From positions 24,850,025 through 24,914,024 of the forward strand of contig OU612070.1 of NCBI GenBank assembly GCA_914767715.1: a DNA stretch of 64,000 nt, given 5' to 3'. The notes beneath the pieces were generated by a model. The model saw only the letters and a program-made list of their open reading frames with translations, ran no database searches and was not told the DNA's origin. Of this stretch, positions 61,600 through 64,000 are shown in pieces. The position numbers were made by a program, and so were the translations under genes. Source of the stretch: Membranipora membranacea. Taxonomy: Eukaryota > Bryozoa > Gymnolaemata > Cheilostomatida > Membraniporidae. Numbering within the stretch: position 1 is the stretch's first letter; the number at the start of each line of letters is the position of its first letter.

Positions 61600-61949
61600 C
61601 CATCCATCCATCCATCCATCCATCCATCCATCCATCCATCCATCCATCCATCCATCCATCCATCCATCCATCCATCCATCCATCCATCCATCCATCCATC
61701 CATCCATCCATCCATCCATCCATCCATCCATCCATCCATCCATCCATCCATCCATCCATCCATCCATCCATCCATCCATCCATCCATCCATCCATCCATC
61801 CATCCATCCATCCATCCATCCATCCATCCATCCATCCATCCATCCATCCATCCATCCATCCATCCATCCACCCACCCACCCACCCACCCACCCACCCACC
61901 CACCCACCCACCCACCCACCCACCCACCCACCCACCCACCCACCCACCC
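61600..61949 (+). repeat. (CATC)n then (CACC)n microsatellite
   Basis: About 67 uninterrupted CATC units (61600-61868) pass directly into about 20 units of CACC/ACCC (61869-61949). Open frames on both strands are artefacts of the repeat. Confidence 0.97.
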
Positions 61950-63138
61950 ATCCATCAGACATTAATTGGAGCTGAAATATGTGGCAACAGCACACAGATA
62001 CCTAGCCACATATTCAGTATTGGATAGTATTATAATAACAAGATAAACCTACAGAAAAACCTACAGAAAAACAACAAGAAAAACACCAACAAAAACCGAA
62101 TATGCAATCAGCTAAGTAAACCTAACCAAAATGATTGTGTGATTGTGATTGCGAGTTTATATCTTGTTCTCTTTATATTGTATATGTTTTTCTATCATCA
62201 CGATGTCTGTTTTTTGTTTATCTCTAGGTTCGATAGCACCGTAAAAGGACAGGTCGATCAGGATTAAATTACTTTGATGGTTGTCGGTAGGATAGGTAGA
62301 ATAGTATAATTCGGTGAGTTGTATATTTATATGAATTGAGCATTTGCCATTAACTAGTTGTTAGTGTACACCAATTAAAGTGTATCATAAAGACAAGAAA
62401 TATTTCCTGAAACAAATTGCACAAGTTATGTTCTCTCTTTGGATAATTCCTGTTCCTCAGCTATTATTTTGGGTTAAAGTGATACAAACTGACAGACTCT
62501 TTACAGCACCATTTCACCAGTATCTTCAAGTATCTTCACGAAGAGAGTATTTAAGTACCTGTGTTTGTAACTTGGCGAAAAACAGCTGCTTACAAAGGGC
62601 TTCCTTTTCTAAACACTTTGCAGGAGCTTGTGAATTGTGGTCCAGATTGGTTGGACTCAAAGCTCCCCTCTTGCCATACTTCCAAGATTTTGTTTATAGC
62701 TGTAACTGCTTGTTCCAGATCCACAGTTGTCGATGTTTTGGTTTAAAAAGGCTACCGTCTGCTGGATACCATGATATCTTTTGATTCTGATGGTGCGCCT
62801 GCTGAGTCCCATTTAGGTTGCAAAAATGATAATTACCTGCTTACTAGTGATAATACCATAATACGCATTGTAGTGTATTCAACTTACATGAGATATGCTG
62901 AGGTGTCCAGTATTGGTACAACTTCTTTGTCTTCTATCATTCTCTTCCTCTCTCTAAGCCAGCGAGATTATTTATGCCTCTTTCCTGAGCATTCCCGGAT
63001 GTAGCATGAGTTCTTATGCAGCACTCTTATCTGTTTTTCCCTATTTACAACCTGCAGTCTATAATGCCTTGCACTACACGCATAAGTGAAAACCGTTGCC
63101 TTGACTGCCATATTAAATGTAAACAAAGGGTGCTGTTA
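61950..63138. other. 1.2 kb without recognisable gene
   Basis: An open frame of 134 codons (62380-62784) has no recognisable domain or splice context; I do not call it. Nothing else seen. Confidence 0.45.
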
Positions 63139-63146
63139 ACCTACCT

Positions 63147-63756
63147 CATAGACTTAAAGTAGCATACAACCCTGGGACCACTAAATATAAATCCACTAAC
63201 AATTTGCCTTCACATATAGGCAACACACTCACCAATGAAAATCCTAGGTGTAGGCTCTGCGTCTGCACCACAGGGCAGTCAGCAGCCCCTAAACCCTAAT
63301 GGCTCACAAAAAACTGAATTCAATTGGGAAGCTATGTTCTATTCATAATCTCATAGAAAAGCGAACTTTTTTTATTGACGGCAAAAATATTATTTTTATA
63401 GATGATCTTTCAATCGACATGGCTGTTCATGTATTTAGATTAAAGCACACAAAATATAACTGATTTAATTCTAGAAAAAAATACTTTTCTACATCAACTT
63501 TTTCCAGCAATAGATTTATTTCGAGAGTATTAACACTTGGCCAATCATATTGGGTATGCCTGTTACTGAAACAAAATGGTGGAAGAGAGCTTGCAATTAA
63601 AATAGTTAAAATTTTCGAATCTCATATTTTGTTATAACATGCAAATTTATAAGGAGTACATCATTACGCATCAAATATCAAAATATAACTTTTGTGGTTG
63701 TCTGCTACTTTAATAATAAACTATTATAATAATAATAATTTATTATTAAGTCTATG
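63147..63756. mobile_element. 610-bp element of the CATAGACTTA family with perfect 8-bp TSD
   Basis: Begins CATAGACTTAAAGTAGCATA and ends TTATTATTAAGTCTATG. It is flanked by ACCTACCT at 63139-63146 and 63757-63764, a perfect 8-bp duplication. Sub-terminal AAAGTAGCATACAACC pairs with GTTGTCTGCTACTTT. Inside there is no long ORF, so it is non-autonomous. CA...TG ends and the 8-bp duplication point to hAT-type mobilisation (inference). Confidence 0.85.
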
Positions 63757-64000
63757 ACCTACCTGTTACTCTCTCGACAGCCTTCTCCTTTCGTTGTTTG
63801 CGCCTAATGAGGATATCATCTGTTGACCATCTCTATATGGATTTCAGTTTAAAGATCCACTTCATTAATAACTTCTCTTTTTTATACGTTTGTCCTAAAT
63901 ATATGTTTAATCGCATGGTTTCATCTTCATTCATTCAACTGTTTTGTTCTCCAACCAGTTTTATACTCGATACACGGTCAAACTCATAAACGAACACATT

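Noticed and set aside
61477-61995. Open frames of 122-172 codons encoding Trp/Met/Asp/Gly or Pro/Ser/Ile/His repeats.
   Set aside because: Produced entirely by the CATC/CACC microsatellite.
62380-62784. 134-codon open frame.
   Set aside because: No domain recognised and no sign of promoter, polyadenylation signal or exon partners.

Overview
The window is nuclear DNA from an invertebrate metazoan. It is AT-rich, its genes are split by GT-AG introns of roughly 0.3 to 4 kb, and it carries tRNA-derived SINEs, short inverted-repeat elements, microsatellites and decayed transposase-like exons. I could not settle the phylum. All gene models below were joined by hand from exon homology, splice signals and reading-frame phase; none is checked against transcripts.

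Region by region: (1) 345-4916 (+) holds the last six coding exons of SNW1/SKIP, a spliceosome and transcription cofactor; its 5' exons lie outside the window. (2) 7968-6520 (-) is a secreted, probably Ig-domain protein. (3) 9176-23691 (+) is a run of three unrelated-looking secreted-protein genes built on the same plan: a TATA box, a short non-coding first exon, then a small exon carrying the signal peptide or its start. They encode a 1521-residue Gly/Tyr/His-rich protein with about 22 repeat modules, a 258-residue protein with Gly/Leu-repeat and phospho-Ser-like halves, and a 137-residue single-PLAT-domain protein. This looks like an extracellular matrix, mucus, adhesive or skeletal gene cluster (inference). 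(4) 29257-37696 (+) is a complete six-exon SLC16-type monocarboxylate transporter. (5) 40961-43216 (+) is the 3' part of a Gly/Arg/Ser/Asp-rich, RNA-binding-like protein whose 5' exons are not visible. (6) 38.8-40.9 kb and 48.9-59.4 kb are dominated by a repeated, minus-strand, multi-exon transposase-like gene (DUF7869-type RNase H-like core) in several broken copies, mixed with tandemly duplicated exon-like modules. (7) 57-64 kb is repeats and gene-free DNA.

The most unusual signals are: a family of inverted-repeat elements ending CATAGACTTA...TAAGTCTATG with 8-bp target duplications whose members shrink from 1739 bp to 24 bp, perhaps even 16 bp; a 45-bp tandem array that has copied the 5' splice site of an SNW1 intron five times; the homogenised 186-bp repeat array of the Gly/Tyr-rich secreted protein; and the transposase-like copies carrying complementary deletions.
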